DNA of 64,000 nucleotides from Conchocele bisecta (GCA_029237695.1 CM055272.1:15116042-15180041), one strand, 5' to 3'. Shown: positions 11,045-22,274, counted from the stretch's first letter. Notes: generated by a model from the sequence alone, not told the origin. Numbers and translations are program-made.

Positions 11045-11182
11045 ACAGATACATATCCTCTCTCCTGAGTTACTCGATCCGTACTGTGACACTTGTAACG
11101 AGCAATATAGATCGTTATCAGGCTACATGAGTGTGATATTTGATAAGGAGCTACAATACATTTGTCCGGTCACAGCCACATA

Positions 11183-11549
11183 TGAAGATTCCTGGCAATA
11201 AATACAGAAATTTCATGTTATGCGCAGTAGAGATTTTCCATTAACGCCCACTGAACAAATTATAATACGGACATGTGACGATATCAAGTATTTATACGCA
11301 TGCTGAGTCAATGATGGCCTGGTATGTGAAAATGAGAGAGAAAAATAAAAGCTTGCAGTTTCCTGTTGTGAAATGTTGCATTAAATTAATTAATCGAGAA
11401 TAAATATATTATCACCGCAGACAAATGTGATATCAACAGAAATACTGCTGATGTTGGGAATATTAGAGCTGGGCTCGGGAGAAAACAAGCCATGGCCTGT
11501 GAGGAACTCTAAGCTTTTCAATTAGACCAGTATAATATGGCCTGCTATA
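11183..11549. other. unassigned stretch
   Basis: No gene or clear repeat is seen between the split MITE and the hairpin element. Confidence 0.4.
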
Positions 11550-11902
11550 GGAATGAATGGCCTTTTTGTGGAATTTATCGGGGTATAAACTTGGAAAAGT
11601 CGCGGGAATACTGGACGAAGGCCGGAAGGCCTCGTCCAGTATTCCCGCGACTTTTCCAAGTTTATATCCCCGATAAATTCAACAAAAAGGCCATTCATTC
11701 CTTATAATTCCAGCATTTGAAATAAATTCATCAAGAAAATGTGTTTATTTTCCGTTTTCTTAAGAATTATTTTAACTGCGCCTCACGGTTATGGAAAGTA
11801 GTTCGGCGTGGGAGTTTACTGGGATATAAATTTTGGACAGAGACTTGCCACGGGCCAATCAAATGTAAGGGAATTGTGTAAATATTTTTGTGCTGGAATT
11901 AT
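11550..11902 (+). mobile_element. hairpin-plus-tail element, copy 2
   Basis: Nearly identical to 1040-1392: a 150-bp palindrome starting GGAATGAATGGCC, then the ATAATTCCAGCA-bounded tail. Flanks are CTATA on the left and TTAGC on the right. Confidence 0.8.
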
Positions 11903-11955
11903 TAGCTAATAACCAAATTATATTTTTTACAGGTTGGGATTATCTGTCATTTTAC

Positions 11956-12238
11956 AGGTGGGTGGCAGGTGGGAGCATGCGATGGGTAATTTAACGATCG
12001 GGGTTCTCCTTACCGGAATCCCGGCTGGAGACCTGGTTTGGCCCTGACACGTCTTTGGCATTTTGGATACGACAGTTTAATCTGATTATACCCCTTATAA
12101 GAGTAATATCCTACCTGTATTACTTTTTAATAGTGGAAGGGGCCCAAGTGATTTTGGTGCGGTATGGACCTGACACCCGGTCAGGTTATTCTAATTTTAG
12201 GGCTGAATATATTTTTTCTCGATGTAAATATTTGACAA
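11956..12238 (+). mobile_element. SINE, 3'-truncated copy
   Basis: It begins GGGTGGCAGGTGGGAGCATG like the full SINE at 14177-14566 and runs to CGATGTAAATATT, where the 3' half is lost. The next 100 bp, with GGAGGAAACCTGGAGGAAAC, belong to another dispersed repeat. Confidence 0.75.
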
Positions 12239-12398
12239 CGATTACAAACAAGCGCGAGACGATGAAGGCGTAAGGGCGGTTTTTCATGTGGGAGGAAACC
12301 TGGAGGAAACCCAGGTGTCAGATCTGGCGACCACCATACCATCTCACATACACTCGTTTCCAATTGCACTAACCAGACAACCTATTTGGGAATAGGCC

Positions 12399-12639
12399 AA
12401 CTCTTTGCATTGCATGGGTAATTTGTGGGCTATAAATAGTTCAAAACTAGCGGACAAAAATTAATCATATTTTCTTGTATTTCTCTCCGCAAATATCATG
12501 AATATGTCTTGGAATTTCATTAGAAGAGTCCTGAGGACTCAATTCTAATGAAATTTCAAGACATATTTACTGAGAGAAATAAAACATATACTTCTAATTC
12601 GTTTGGCGGATATTTTCACCGCTAGCATGCAAAGAGTTA
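12399..12639. repeat. MITE, AACTCTTTGCATGC family, copy 1
   Basis: Ends are inverted AACTCTTTGCATGC, followed by GGGCTATAAATAGTTC and AACTAGCGGACAAA. The centre is a hairpin around GAGTCCTGAGGACTC. Copies: 15685-15931, 18925-19110 and 30998-31243. Confidence 0.85.
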
Positions 12640-13008
12640 ATTATCCCATCACCGAGCTGGATATAGCGTATATGCGTACATGTGTGCTTATGTTAGCAAC
12701 ACCTTTAATTTGTCAATAACTATCGAACCACTTCACCGATTTTGATAATATTTGGCCACAATGTGTCTACAGATGGTGCTGTGTTTTGCATACGACCCAC
12801 GTCCCACCGCCCAAGGTATACCTTGTTTGTAAGGTAAATGTGTTAGTGTGTTTGTTCAATAACTTGTTTTATTATCAAGGCTGCTAGCCAGGGATTAGGT
12901 TAGTGATAACGATGTACGTGTTCTCAATACATGTATTATACAAGCACAGCATATAAATTATGTCCCTGTGTCTGGACAAATAAGGTTTATGACATTTGTG
13001 GCCAGTCT
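12640..13008. other. unassigned stretch
   Basis: No gene, hairpin or recognised repeat. Confidence 0.4.
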
Positions 13009-13579
13009 ACTGTCTGTTCCACGTTTTGGTGCCGACAAACTTTTGGCTATTAAACACATTAAATCTAAAAAATATTTAAAAGTAAGTACTTTTTCATCAA
13101 TAACAAAAAAGTCACCCTCCCAAAAGTTTTTGTTTGATGAAATTCCATCAAATATTGATTTTATTGCGAAAAAAAGATTTTCCTTTGGGAATTTAACATG
13201 GGGAGTCAATTTCCAAATTTTTCGTTTTTTAGGATAAAAAAAACGAAAAATTTTGGAAATTGACTCCGAAACCTCGCGAGATAGCTTGAAAATGATGTAA
13301 TTAAGAAAACGAAAGTTAGGTTTTGAAAATCGGTCCACAAATAAAAAAAATATTTAAACAAAATCTATTTTTAGCCACCATGTTAAATTCCCATAGTATA
13401 GGAAAATATTTTTTTCGCAATAAAATCAATATTTGATGGAATTTCATCAAATAATTTTTTTTGGGGAGGGTCACTTTTTTTGTTATTGATGAAAAAGTTC
13501 TTACATTTAAATATTTTTTAGATTTAATATGTTTAATAGCGAAAAGTTTGTTGGCAGGAAAACGTGGAACAGACAGTAG
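13009..13579. repeat. MITE, CTACTGTCTGTTCCACGTTT family
   Basis: Inverted ends CTACTGTCTGTTCCACG, a palindromic interior at 13200-13268 around GGAGTCAATTTCCAAA, and AT-rich arms. A diverged copy at 42851-43736 carries a nested insertion. Frames on both strands (e.g. 12958-13338) are products of the palindrome. Confidence 0.75.
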
Positions 13580-13736
13580 TTCATCATTGCTAGCACATTG
13601 TCGAGGATCTATACAGTTGGTTCAATGAGTGATGTGGGTTAATTTCACAGAATGAATGGAGACTGATCAAACTTACCTCATAGAGAATACCAGTTTAGTG
13701 TCTTGATATTAAGTTAATCAGGCAAGGATATGAAAT

Positions 13737-13943
13737 GTGGAGAAATGGGGCTTATTGATTGTATGACCAGTGTAGATCCAGATCAGACTGCATCTGCAGT
13801 CTGATCAGGATCTGCACTGTTCACCATTCCATCAATGAAACACCCGCTATTCTTCTAACAAGCAATATAGATCGTTATCAGGCTACAGGAGTGTGCTATT
13901 TGATAAGGAGTCACACTGGTCATAAAGCCTATAAGGCTACAGA
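13737..13943. repeat. MITE, GTGGCTGTGACTGGAG family, partial
   Basis: It contains GGAGAAATGGGGCTTAT, GTGTAGATCCAGATCAG and AGCAATATAGATCGTTATCA of the family seen whole at 62222-62463. Both extreme ends are worn. Confidence 0.65.
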
Positions 13944-14176
13944 ATATGAAAATATGACATGATTTACGTTGAAAAGAATGCAGGCTTGTTTACTTTGCAT
14001 AATTTCAATGCTATTATTTGTCATGTGACGTCGTTCGACCGATGAAATATCCTGTAGTTGTATCCTGGATATGTGTATCTGGTCAATGCATGATAGCACA
14101 TTTTGTTATCAGAATGTATTCCGCCAGTGCAAAGCTTTGTACCTAATAGTTTCTTTAGTTCTGGTTACACTAAACG

Positions 14177-14566
14177 GTGGTGGCAGGTGGGAGCATGCGA
14201 TGGGTAATTTAACGATCGGGGTTCATCCTTACCGGAATCTCGATTGGAGATTGGCCCTCACATACGTCTTTGGCATTTTGTATGTGACAGTTGTATCTGC
14301 TTATTATAACCCTTATAAGAGTAATCCTACAGGTATTACTTTTAGGGGAAGGGGCCAAGTGACTGGTGTGGTATGGACCTGGCACCAGGTTAGGTTATTC
14401 TAATTTCAGGGCTGAATATATTTTTCTCAATGTAAATATTCCGTTCTGATTTTGGATTTTCCCCCCAATGCAGCAGATTAAATACGGGATCGAACCCGTT
14501 GGCCCGGCCCTAAATGACTTTAGCTGTTGATAGGCCGTTAAACACCAATAAACAAACAAAACAAAC
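14177..14566 (+). mobile_element. full-length tRNA-type SINE
   Basis: It starts GGTGGTGGCAGGTGGGAGC. A B-box-like GGTTCATCC lies about 45 bp in, and the 3' end is an AATAAACAAACAAA tail. It is flanked by diverged copies of ACACTAAACGGT (a GT insertion in the right one), consistent with a target duplication of about 12 bp. At least ten other full, partial or split copies lie on both strands. The tRNA-like head is inferred from the B box; the A box is weak. Confidence 0.75.
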
Positions 14567-15188
14567 ACTGTAAACGGTTTCAGGTTCCAACATCATGGTT
14601 TGCATTCTCATGTTTTTTGCTCGATTCTCATTAATTATGCAATAATTAATTACTGGTAATCGCATTACTGTCAAAAGTATTATTCTTCATAATATAGTCA
14701 GTTGAATGGAAAATAGCCTTCAGGGAATAATATGGCTGTATTCTGTTTCAAATCGGCGAATGATGCACATTTGTTTTGATTTGTAAAACCAGACTTTGTA
14801 TGGCCACATGATATACACACTAAACTTGGTACTAGTCTAATAATAGGCATAATATTAATGGCAGTTATGGGTTTTCGTGGCTATCTTTATTTCTCCGATT
14901 TTCTGCCGTTTCTAAACATAATTTGTTGATTTGCAACAATTTTACCATCTCGTCTTATAAATCTTATTACATTTTCTGGCACAGTGTCAATCAAACTTGT
15001 TCTCACAATGTCTGAAAATTCAAAATGGCCACCATAGTTTTGTCACAAAATCCATTTGAGTTAATCCACATACCTAAGAATAATGCACTTGAGGGAATCA
15101 AAATATAACTATCATCCCATATTTATTTTTCACTGCTACTAGTGACATGGTATTAGGTTTTCGTTCATGTATTAAATGTGTGCCTTAA
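14567..15188. other. unassigned stretch
   Basis: About 620 bp with no gene or repeat that I can match elsewhere in the window. Confidence 0.4.
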
Positions 15189-15371
15189 CTACGATAGAAC
15201 CTACATAAACTGAACACAAACATTTTTCTCTTTTATGAACTCATCCATTCATGATGGCAAAGCATACAAAGATGTCTTGGAATTAATATATACCTGAATT
15301 ACAGTGAACCTCTCGAAGCCGGACACCCTGGGGACCTCCCAGGGTGTTTGGCTTTATTAGAGAGGCTCCAC
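15189..15371. repeat. pogo/Tigger-like MITE, copy 2
   Basis: Related to 9974-10177. The right 70 bp (15302-15371) form a palindrome from CAGTGAACCTCTCGAAGCCG to GAGAGGCTCCACTA. Confidence 0.6.
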
Positions 15372-15684
15372 TACATATCTCGACAAACTGGTGACAATTT
15401 TAGTGTTTGTGATGTTGATGATATTACATGTAGTATTAAATATCTAATTTCATAAAGCCGATTTTATATTGTTAGTTTCTTGTTAGTTCATGTATTTTTA
15501 GTTTTATTATTCCCAAAGACTAATACCGGTATTATAATTGAGATTACATTCGTTTTGTTCTATTTATATTGTAATACACATTGTTTTCCGTAAATAAAAC
15601 TATACCTTTGGCAACCTATTATATTATATTTTATTTTCCTACCTCATGCATACATTTGTAGAATTATTTGATTTACCCTGAAAC
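15372..15684. other. unassigned AT-rich stretch
   Basis: AT-rich; no gene, hairpin or shared repeat seen. Confidence 0.4.
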
Positions 15685-15931
15685 AACTCTTTGCATGCTG
15701 GGAAACTTGTGGGCTATAAATAGTTCACAAATAGCAGATGAAATATTCATTATATTTTCTTTCATTTCACCCTGTAAATATCATGAAATTATCAATATGT
15801 CTTGGGATTTCATTACAATTGAGTGGAAGACGCAATTCTGATAACATTTAAAGACATATTTACAGAGAGAATTAAGAAAAAATACTCATATTTAGTTGGC
15901 TGATATTTACATCGCCAGCATGCAAAGAGTT
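15685..15931. repeat. MITE, AACTCTTTGCATGC family, copy 2
   Basis: Inverted ends AACTCTTTGCATGC with the internal GGGCTATAAATAGTTC block; the central hairpin is diverged. Confidence 0.8.
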
Positions 15932-16316
15932 ACGAGCTCATGTTGACGTCTGTTCCACATGAAATTGAGTTCCGCACAAGCTTAGATTTTCTAGTAATTT
16001 TTTTATGGTATTTTATTTTAGATAATATCACAGATTTTCAAAATCAATATCGGTAAAATAATACAATATGGCAAGGCTGATACATTGTATTTCCAAATCC
16101 GGCCCCATATTTACTGCAACCGCATACATGTGCATGATCATTAGGATCTACACAGGTAAGGTTCTTTGTATTGTATTGTATTGCATACTCATATCCTGTC
16201 TCCTGTCAATTAGACAATATTTTAAAAAACTTGTGCCACATCTGTAAGACCTATGTTGTAAATACATGTAAATACCAGTAATGCTTATGATGGGTGTGGC
16301 GGTTTCACACAGGACT
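15932..16316. other. unassigned stretch
   Basis: No gene or repeat recognised; contains short TTGTATTG repeats near 16170. Confidence 0.35.
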
Positions 16317-18136
16317 TTTTAGCTCACCTGAGCGAAGCTCATGTGAGCTATTGTTACCGCAATGTGTCCGTCGTCATCCGTCGTCGTCCGTGAACATTTT
16401 CAAACGTCTTCTCCTCGGTAACCATTGGGCCTATAGTCACCAAACTTGATGGTCATGGTCCTTATGTAGGGGGATTGCAAAATTGTTAAAATGACGTCAT
16501 TACGCATTACAAGATGGCCGCCGTCTAAAAATAGCACAAATTCTTAAAAAATCTTCTTCTCAAGAACCGCCAACCGGATTTCGACAAAACTTGGTAGAAT
16601 GATCGATGTACAATGCTCTTTCAAAGTTGTTAAAATGGTGACCCCGGGGTCAAAAATAGGCGTGGCCCGTGGGGTCAAATTTTATTTTTGACCGAATATG
16701 GTAGCCAAACTTAAAAGTTATGGTCCATGTGTGAAGCCTTTTCAGATTTGTTAAAATGGAGGTCATCGCTAATCCAAGATGGCCACCATCTAAAAATAGC
16801 ATAAATTCTTAAAAAATCTTCTTTTCATGAACCGCTAGCCGGATTTCGACAAAACATGGTTGGAATGATCAATGTACAATGCTCTTTCAAAGTTGTTAAA
16901 ATGGTGACCCCGGGGTCAAAAATGGGCGTGGCCCGTGGGGTCAAATTGGTGTCAAATTTTATTTTTGACCAAATATGGTCATATTATATATCAAATCGAA
17001 GGTATCAATGTGGCGATCACTCTGGTGCATTTTTTGTTGAAATCGGATGGTTATGTCATCCAAGATGGCCGCCGAAAGGTCAAAAGGTTGTTCTTTTATT
17101 AGAGATTTCAAAATTCTTCTTCACATATGAACCGCTTGGCCCATGGTAGCCAAACTTAAAAGTTATGGTCCATGGGTGAAGCTTTTTCAGATTTTTTAAA
17201 GTGGAGGTCATCGCTAATCCAAGATGGCCGCTATCTAAAAATAGCATAAATTCTTAAAAAAAATCTTCTCATGAACCGCTAGCCGGATTTTGACGAAACT
17301 TGATAGGAATGATTGCTGTACAATGCTCTTTCAAAGTTGTTAAAATGGTGACCCCGGGGTCAAAAATGGGCGTGGCCCGTGGGGTCAAATTTTATTTTTT
17401 ACCGAATATGGTCATATATATCAAATCGAAGGTATCAATGAGGCGATCACTCTGGTGCATTTATTGTTGAAATCGGATGGTTATGTCATGGTAGCCAAAC
17501 TTAAAAGTTATGGTCCTTGGGTGAAGCATTTTCAGATTTGTTAAAATGGTGGTCATTGCTAATCCAAGATGGCCGCCGTCTAAAAATAGCATAAATTCTT
17601 AAAAAATCTTCTCATGAACCGCTGGCCGGATTTCGACGAAACTTGCTCGAATGATCGATGTACAATGCTCTTTCAAAGTTTTTAAAATGGTCACCCCGGG
17701 GTCAAAAATGGGCGTGGCCCTTGGGGTCAAATTGGGGTCAAATTTTATTTCTGATGGCCGCCGAAATGTCAAACGGTCGTTCTTTTATTAGTGATTTCAA
17801 AATTCTTCTTCACATGAACTGCTTGGCCCATGGTAGCCAAAGCCTTTTCAGATTTGTTAAAATGGAGGTCATCGCTAATCCAAGATGGCCGCCATCTAAA
17901 AATAGCATAAATTCTTAAAAAATCTTCTTCTCATGAACCGGTAGCCGGATTTTGACGAAACTTGGTTGGAATGATTGCTGTACAATGCTCTTTCAAAGTT
18001 GTTAAAATGGTGACCCCGGTGTCAAAAATGGGCGTGGCCCTGTGGGATCAAATTGGGGTCAAACATATGAACTCACATTCTCATCTGGTGTTCATGGAGT
18101 CAGGTGAGCGAGTTAGGGCCATCATGGCCCTCTTGT
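16317..18136 (-). mobile_element. ACAAGAGGGCC element with internal repeats, complete
   Basis: Read on the minus strand it starts ACAAGAGGGCCATGATGGCC (a short palindrome). It contains five diverged modules marked by GACCCCACGGGCCACGCCC, then GACGACGGACG-type repeats, and ends in the hairpin AGCTCACATGAGCTTCGCTC with CAGGTGAGCTAAAAA. Relatives are at 50720-51600 and 53630-56621. Ends with 5' and 3' hairpins and no clear target duplication suggest a rolling-circle (Helentron-like) non-autonomous element. No Rep or helicase is present. Frames inside are non-coding. Confidence 0.75.
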
Positions 18137-18661
18137 TTAAATTCCATACTAGTTATACAATTAGCAATCAATTGGGTGAAAAGTAAATAATGTTTTCAAT
18201 GGAATCTATTGTCTATGGTTTGTCGGCTTGTCAGTAATGTATTGAACAGTATACTTGAAAATAGTTTTCTATTTTTTATGAATTAGATTATACACATAAA
18301 TATGCTGTGTAAATAAGCAATTTGCATGTACCTTTCCTTCCCGTTTTGCCGTAGCGATTCATGGGACAACCAATGAACAGAAATCAAACCAAACAGCCAG
18401 ATTTCTGTGCAAAACCGTTAATTCTTGTGTGACTTTTGATTTTAAACCAACCGGGCTTGAGCTAACATGGAAGCTAAATGAGTCGAGCCAAAAATTATAA
18501 CATACCTGATGTGAGGCCTCTAAATCATGAGCATTAATTACAACATAGGTTTTATAAATGTGGAACGCATAGATGCGAATAATATTGATTTCAGTGCAGG
18601 GTCAAGACTTTTGTCCACGAGTATACATCCATTGCCCATGTCATCTTTGACATAGAATGAT
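18137..18661. other. unassigned stretch
   Basis: No gene or repeat recognised. Confidence 0.4.
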
Positions 18662-18838
18662 CACAGGTGGAATACTCGGACCTGTGACACAAAGAAAATA
18701 GACCATTACAAAAAAAATCCATTACCCCACCCACTTGGTCTCGTACAGTACTAACGTCATACCAGGTGGGTGGGGTAATGGGATTTTTTTTAATAGGTAT
18801 TTTTTTGGTGTCATAGGTTCGAGTCTTCACCTGTGAGA
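18662..18838. repeat. MITE, CACAGGTGGAATACTCGGA family
   Basis: Inverted ends CACAGGTGGAATACTCG and CGAGTCTTCACCTGTG, with an inner palindrome ATTACCCCACCCAC...GTGGGTGGGGTAAT. A partial relative is at 35445-35520. Confidence 0.65.
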
Positions 18839-18924
18839 ATGATGTAATTTGAAAGCCGAGTTTGCGATCTTCCCCAGATACAGCTGGATTCCCGTTTGTC
18901 TATGGACTCTCTGTTCAAGTGACT

Positions 18925-19110
18925 TAACTCTTTGCATGCTGGGAAACTTGTGGGCTATAAATAGTTCAAAACTAGCGGACAAAAATTCATCATATTTTCT
19001 TTTATTTCTCCTTGTAAATATCATGAATATGTCTTGGTACAGAGAGAAATAAAACAAATAGTCTTAATTTATTTGGCGGATATTTTTGCCGCTAGCATGC
19101 AAAGAGTTAA
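18925..19110. repeat. MITE, AACTCTTTGCATGC family, copy 3
   Basis: Complete ends, but the central hairpin is deleted relative to the 31-kb copy. Confidence 0.8.
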
Positions 19111-19147
19111 TCATTAAACATATCTTTACAACCTGATCATGCACTAA

Positions 19148-19693
19148 ATGTGGCTGTGACTGGAGAAATGGAGCTTATGGGTTTTATGACCAGTGTAGAT
19201 CCAAATCAGCCTGTGCATCCGCACAGTCTGATCAGGATCTGCACTGTTCGCTATTTCATCAATGAAACAGCCGTCATGCTTCTAGCAAGCAATAGAGATC
19301 GTTGTCAGGCTACACGAGTGTGCAAATTGATCAGTAGCCCATTTCATCAACATTGCAAAGTATACTTTAGTAGCAAAGTATACTTTGAGGGAGAAATTTT
19401 CAATTTTTTTTTAAATTTATTAATTTTTATTATACTGAATTTATTACATTATCACAGCCATTTAATGGCTGTGATAATGTAATAAATTCAGTATAATAAT
19501 TCTGCATAGTTTTAATCATCAAATATACACATCGTTAGTTCTGCATGAAATAATGCATTTCGGAAAAATCAATGATTGCTCCCTCAAAGTATACTTTGCT
19601 AGTAAAGTATACTTTGCAATGTTGATGAAATAGGCTACAGGAGCTACACTGGCCATAAATCCCATAAGCCCCATATCTCCAGTCACAGCCACA
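19148..19693. repeat. MITE, GTGGCTGTGACTGGAG family, split
   Basis: The arms TGTGGCTGTGACTGGAGA and CAGTCACAGCCACA are intact. The GTAGCCTATTTCACC MITE 19334-19638 sits inside. The restored host reads GATCAGGAGCTACACTGG, as in other copies. Confidence 0.8.
19334..19638. repeat. MITE, GTAGCCTATTTCACCAAC family, copy 2
   Basis: Full copy nested in the MITE above. Comparison with the empty site leaves no duplicated base beyond one ambiguous A. Confidence 0.85.
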
Positions 19694-19756
19694 AATGATA
19701 CGTTTATTGTTCATTATATTCAGCTTTGGACTGTCTGGTATGATCGTTTCTCATAA

Positions 19757-19999
19757 TTAACCCTTAGACCGCTACTCACAATTGTTGTCTGCTGTTGCTT
19801 TTATGTCTTGCCTTATTTCTCAATAAAAACATGGTTTGACAGCACTTCAGAATCATTTCCAATGGAAATGATTCTGAAGTGCTGTCAAAGCATGTTGTAA
19901 ATTCTTCTAAAGTGCTGTCAAAGCATGTTTTTGATGATAAAAATGGAAAATAGAAAAACAGCAGACAACAAACAACATAAGATAGCGGTCTAAGGGCTA
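19757..19999. repeat. MITE, TAACCCTTAGACCGCTA family, copy 2
   Basis: Full copy; the central palindrome is GAATCATTTCCAATGGAAATGATTC. It abuts the next family member. Confidence 0.8.
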
Positions 20000-20211
20000 A
20001 CCCTTATACTGCTGAATTAAATTTTGTCGTCTGCTAATTGTGTTTTACTATCCATTTAGCTTCAAAAAGACATGGTTTTACAGTACTTTAGAATCATTTC
20101 CAATGGAAATGATTCTAAAGTGCTGTCAAACCATGTTTTTATTGAGAAGAAATACAAAATATTAAACAACAGCAGACGGCATTTTTTTGTTTCAAGCGTT
20201 CTAAGGGTTAA
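19998..20211. repeat. MITE, TAACCCTTATACTGCTGAA subfamily
   Basis: Immediately adjacent to the previous copy and sharing its TTAACCC end. The interior again centres on GAATCATTTCCAATGGAAATGATTC. The same subfamily occurs at 49863-50067. Confidence 0.75.
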
Positions 20212-20579
20212 CACAAGTCATGTACTGGGAAATATACAATGTATTCAGCATCATGAGCATTCAAATTGGACAGGCATCACTACCCTATACTCACTGCATG
20301 GACACACACTTTAAAGGTGTACATCAGGATACAGTGTTCCTATTATCGTCATACATGTATATCTTCAATTAAACCACTTTACACAGGGCCACTATTTTTT
20401 ATAGTATTTTTTAAAAAAAATCCTGATATGCCCCTTTAAATTTTTTCTAAACTATCACCTGCTTTATTTTTTAATTCTCCCCCAGTTCAATTTCCATGTC
20501 AAGATTCAATTTTTGGGATGGTATGATTTTATTAAATGTACCCAGAAAAATAATTTGAACTATATAAAGTCGCCATCCT
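20212..20579. other. unassigned AT-rich stretch
   Basis: No gene or clear repeat. Confidence 0.4.
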
Positions 20580-20790
20580 GTCCCGACTGTTTGGCCGTCC
20601 GTCTGTCTGTGTTAGTTTTGTATTCAAGTTTTCGGCTACCTACTATCTCTGTTACTGTAAATCAAATTTGCTTGAACATACATATACATATTTGTCATCA
20701 TCCATATTTTAATTCTATAGCCCACCCATTACATGTGGCACCTGTGTTCAAGGTCAAGGTCAAATTATTTTGCATTACAGGTACATGCCC
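20580..20790 (-). repeat. dispersed repeat with TGACCTTGACCTTG motif, copy 1
   Basis: On the minus strand it carries TTTGACCTTGACCTTG, a GGGCTATAGAATnAAATAT block, and a GACAGACGGAC end. Related copies are at 23298-23475, 39680-39985 and 63570-63990. Confidence 0.6.
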
Positions 20791-21149
20791 ACTCAGTAGG
20801 CACAAAATGTTCTTTATAGGAATTAAAATAAGTGTATAATTGTGTCGCTATTTCAGCAGTTCTAAATTACGAGTGCCCGCTATACAGATATAATCGTTTT
20901 AAATAGTAAGATCTATTTTACTGATAGTGGTATCATGCTATTTTCTAATGCAAATGAGGTATGATATTTTTTAATTATTTATACTAATTAAATGCGTCCC
21001 CTGAATAAATAATATTTTCGACAGATTATAAAGTATGATCAATGCACATCAATAATTATATACAGAAAATAAATAGTAATGTCCATTAGCAATGTAATTA
21101 AACACGGTTATCGCCCCTGATATCAGTGTGGAAATTTACGTTTGATATA

Positions 21150-21740
21150 AAATGTATAATAATGCCAATCAATACGTGGGGTGATGGTGAATTAATGTTT
21201 TCTTTGCCCGAAAATGTCTCGGATGATGTCTCTGATATAAAGAACATGTTGTGCCTACTGAGTGGGCCAAATGTTGAAGTAACGGACTGATGTCTGTAAA
21301 TACATTAAATATGCCTAAAAGCATCAATAAATGAAAACAAAAGAAGATAAAAAAAATATTTTTTACTCCCTATATATAGACATATATACATACCCAATCA
21401 GAAGTAGTGAGTATCAAAAAGCAATGAGAACAATAATAATAAAATGTATAATAATGCCAATGAATATGTGGGGTAATGGTGAATGAATGTTTATTTTGCC
21501 CGAAAATGTCTCGGATGTCTCTTGATATAAAGAACATGTTGTGCCTACTTACACAGGTTGAAGTAACAGACCGAGGTCTATAAATACATTAAATATGCAT
21601 AAAAGCATCAATAAACAAAAAAAATAAGCTCAAAAATGTTGTTTACTCCCTCCATATAGACTTATAGACGTCTTTTAAGTCTATATGGAGGGAGTAAAAC
21701 AATAAATTTAGCTTATTGTTTTTTCGTTTATTGATGCTTT
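21150..21740. repeat. two direct repeats plus an inverted end
   Basis: Segments 21150-21385 and 21440-21660 are about 220-bp direct repeats sharing GCCCGAAAATGTCTCGGATG and AAGAACATGTTGTGCCTAC. The end of the second pairs with 21681-21740 as a hairpin, TACTCCCTCCATATAGAC. Confidence 0.65.
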
Positions 21741-22036
21741 GTGGTACCTTTATTATGCTGCAGAAAACAATAAACAGACCACAATCTAGCATATTTTTCT
21801 TATTTTTCCATGAAAACACATCTTGGTATTTCATTAGAATTGTCTCCAAGGAGACAATTCTAATGAAATGCCAAGGTATGTTTTCATTTTGAAACAAACT
21901 ATTCAATAATTGCTGTCTGTTGACGAGTAAACAGTAGTGTGATTTAATTTTACCCAATTAAAATTTTGAAATACCCAATTGCTTCAGAAATGATGAGTAA
22001 CAATACTCAATTACTAATTCCTTATCTGGAGCCCTG
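21740..22036 (-). repeat. MITE, CAGAGCTCCAGATAAG family, partial
   Basis: Inverse copy of 2198-2470, with the TGTCTCCAAGGAGACA hairpin and the terminus CTTATCTGGAGCCCTG. The other end is missing. Confidence 0.7.
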
Positions 22037-22210
22037 AGGATGGATTTTGTAATTGATCTTTTCGCAACTAGCTCTCCTTGATCATCTTGAATGCTTTTGG
22101 CCCCGTTTTGTTCTGGCTAGAATGTGTCACCAATACAATCTTGCCAAAGAGTGAGGCGAGTGATGTTATCTTTGTGTTCCATCAGTCAAAACGAGGCTTA
22201 TATCATTTGT

Positions 22211-22274
22211 GACCATATACAGGGGAAACTCTCTACACTACACCCTGGGGTTTCTTTACAGAGGTTTCACTGTA
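22211..22274. repeat. pogo/Tigger-like MITE fragment
   Basis: Short palindromic copy ending GAGGTTTCACTGTA, related to 15302-15371. Confidence 0.5.

Larger units (their letters stand above)
10691..11091 (-). mobile_element. TRIM-like miniature LTR element with tRNA-bearing LTRs
   Basis: Two 143-bp direct repeats (10691-10833, 10949-11091) are about 90% identical (14 differences counted by eye), begin TGTCACAG and end CTGTGACA. They flank a 115-bp interior. On the minus strand the interior starts TT then TGGTGCCCAAAGAGGGACC, a plausible primer-binding site. It ends in purine-rich GGCGAGGGAGTA next to the other LTR, like a polypurine tract. CTTG is duplicated at both flanks, and removing the element restores the host MITE. 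It has no gag or pol, as expected for a TRIM. Each LTR contains a full-length tRNA-like sequence on the minus strand. Confidence 0.88.
10555..11182. repeat. MITE, GTGGCTGTGACTGGAG family, split by a miniature LTR element
   Basis: Arms are TGTGGCTGTGACTGGAGA and CACAGCCACA. The inside carries GATCCAGATCAGCCTGTG and a hairpin around GCACAGTCTGATCAGG. The 401-bp element 10691-11091 interrupts it and CTTG is duplicated. Intact copies such as 62222-62463 show the empty site. Confidence 0.85.

Noticed and set aside
12958..13338. 126-residue minus-strand frame and its 89-residue plus-strand partner
   Set aside because: Both come from the palindromic interior of a MITE and mirror each other.
16317..18136. 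Autonomous Helitron
   Set aside because: No Rep or helicase sequence is present, and the 5' end is ACAAGAG, not the usual TC; only a non-autonomous rolling-circle-like origin can be suggested.
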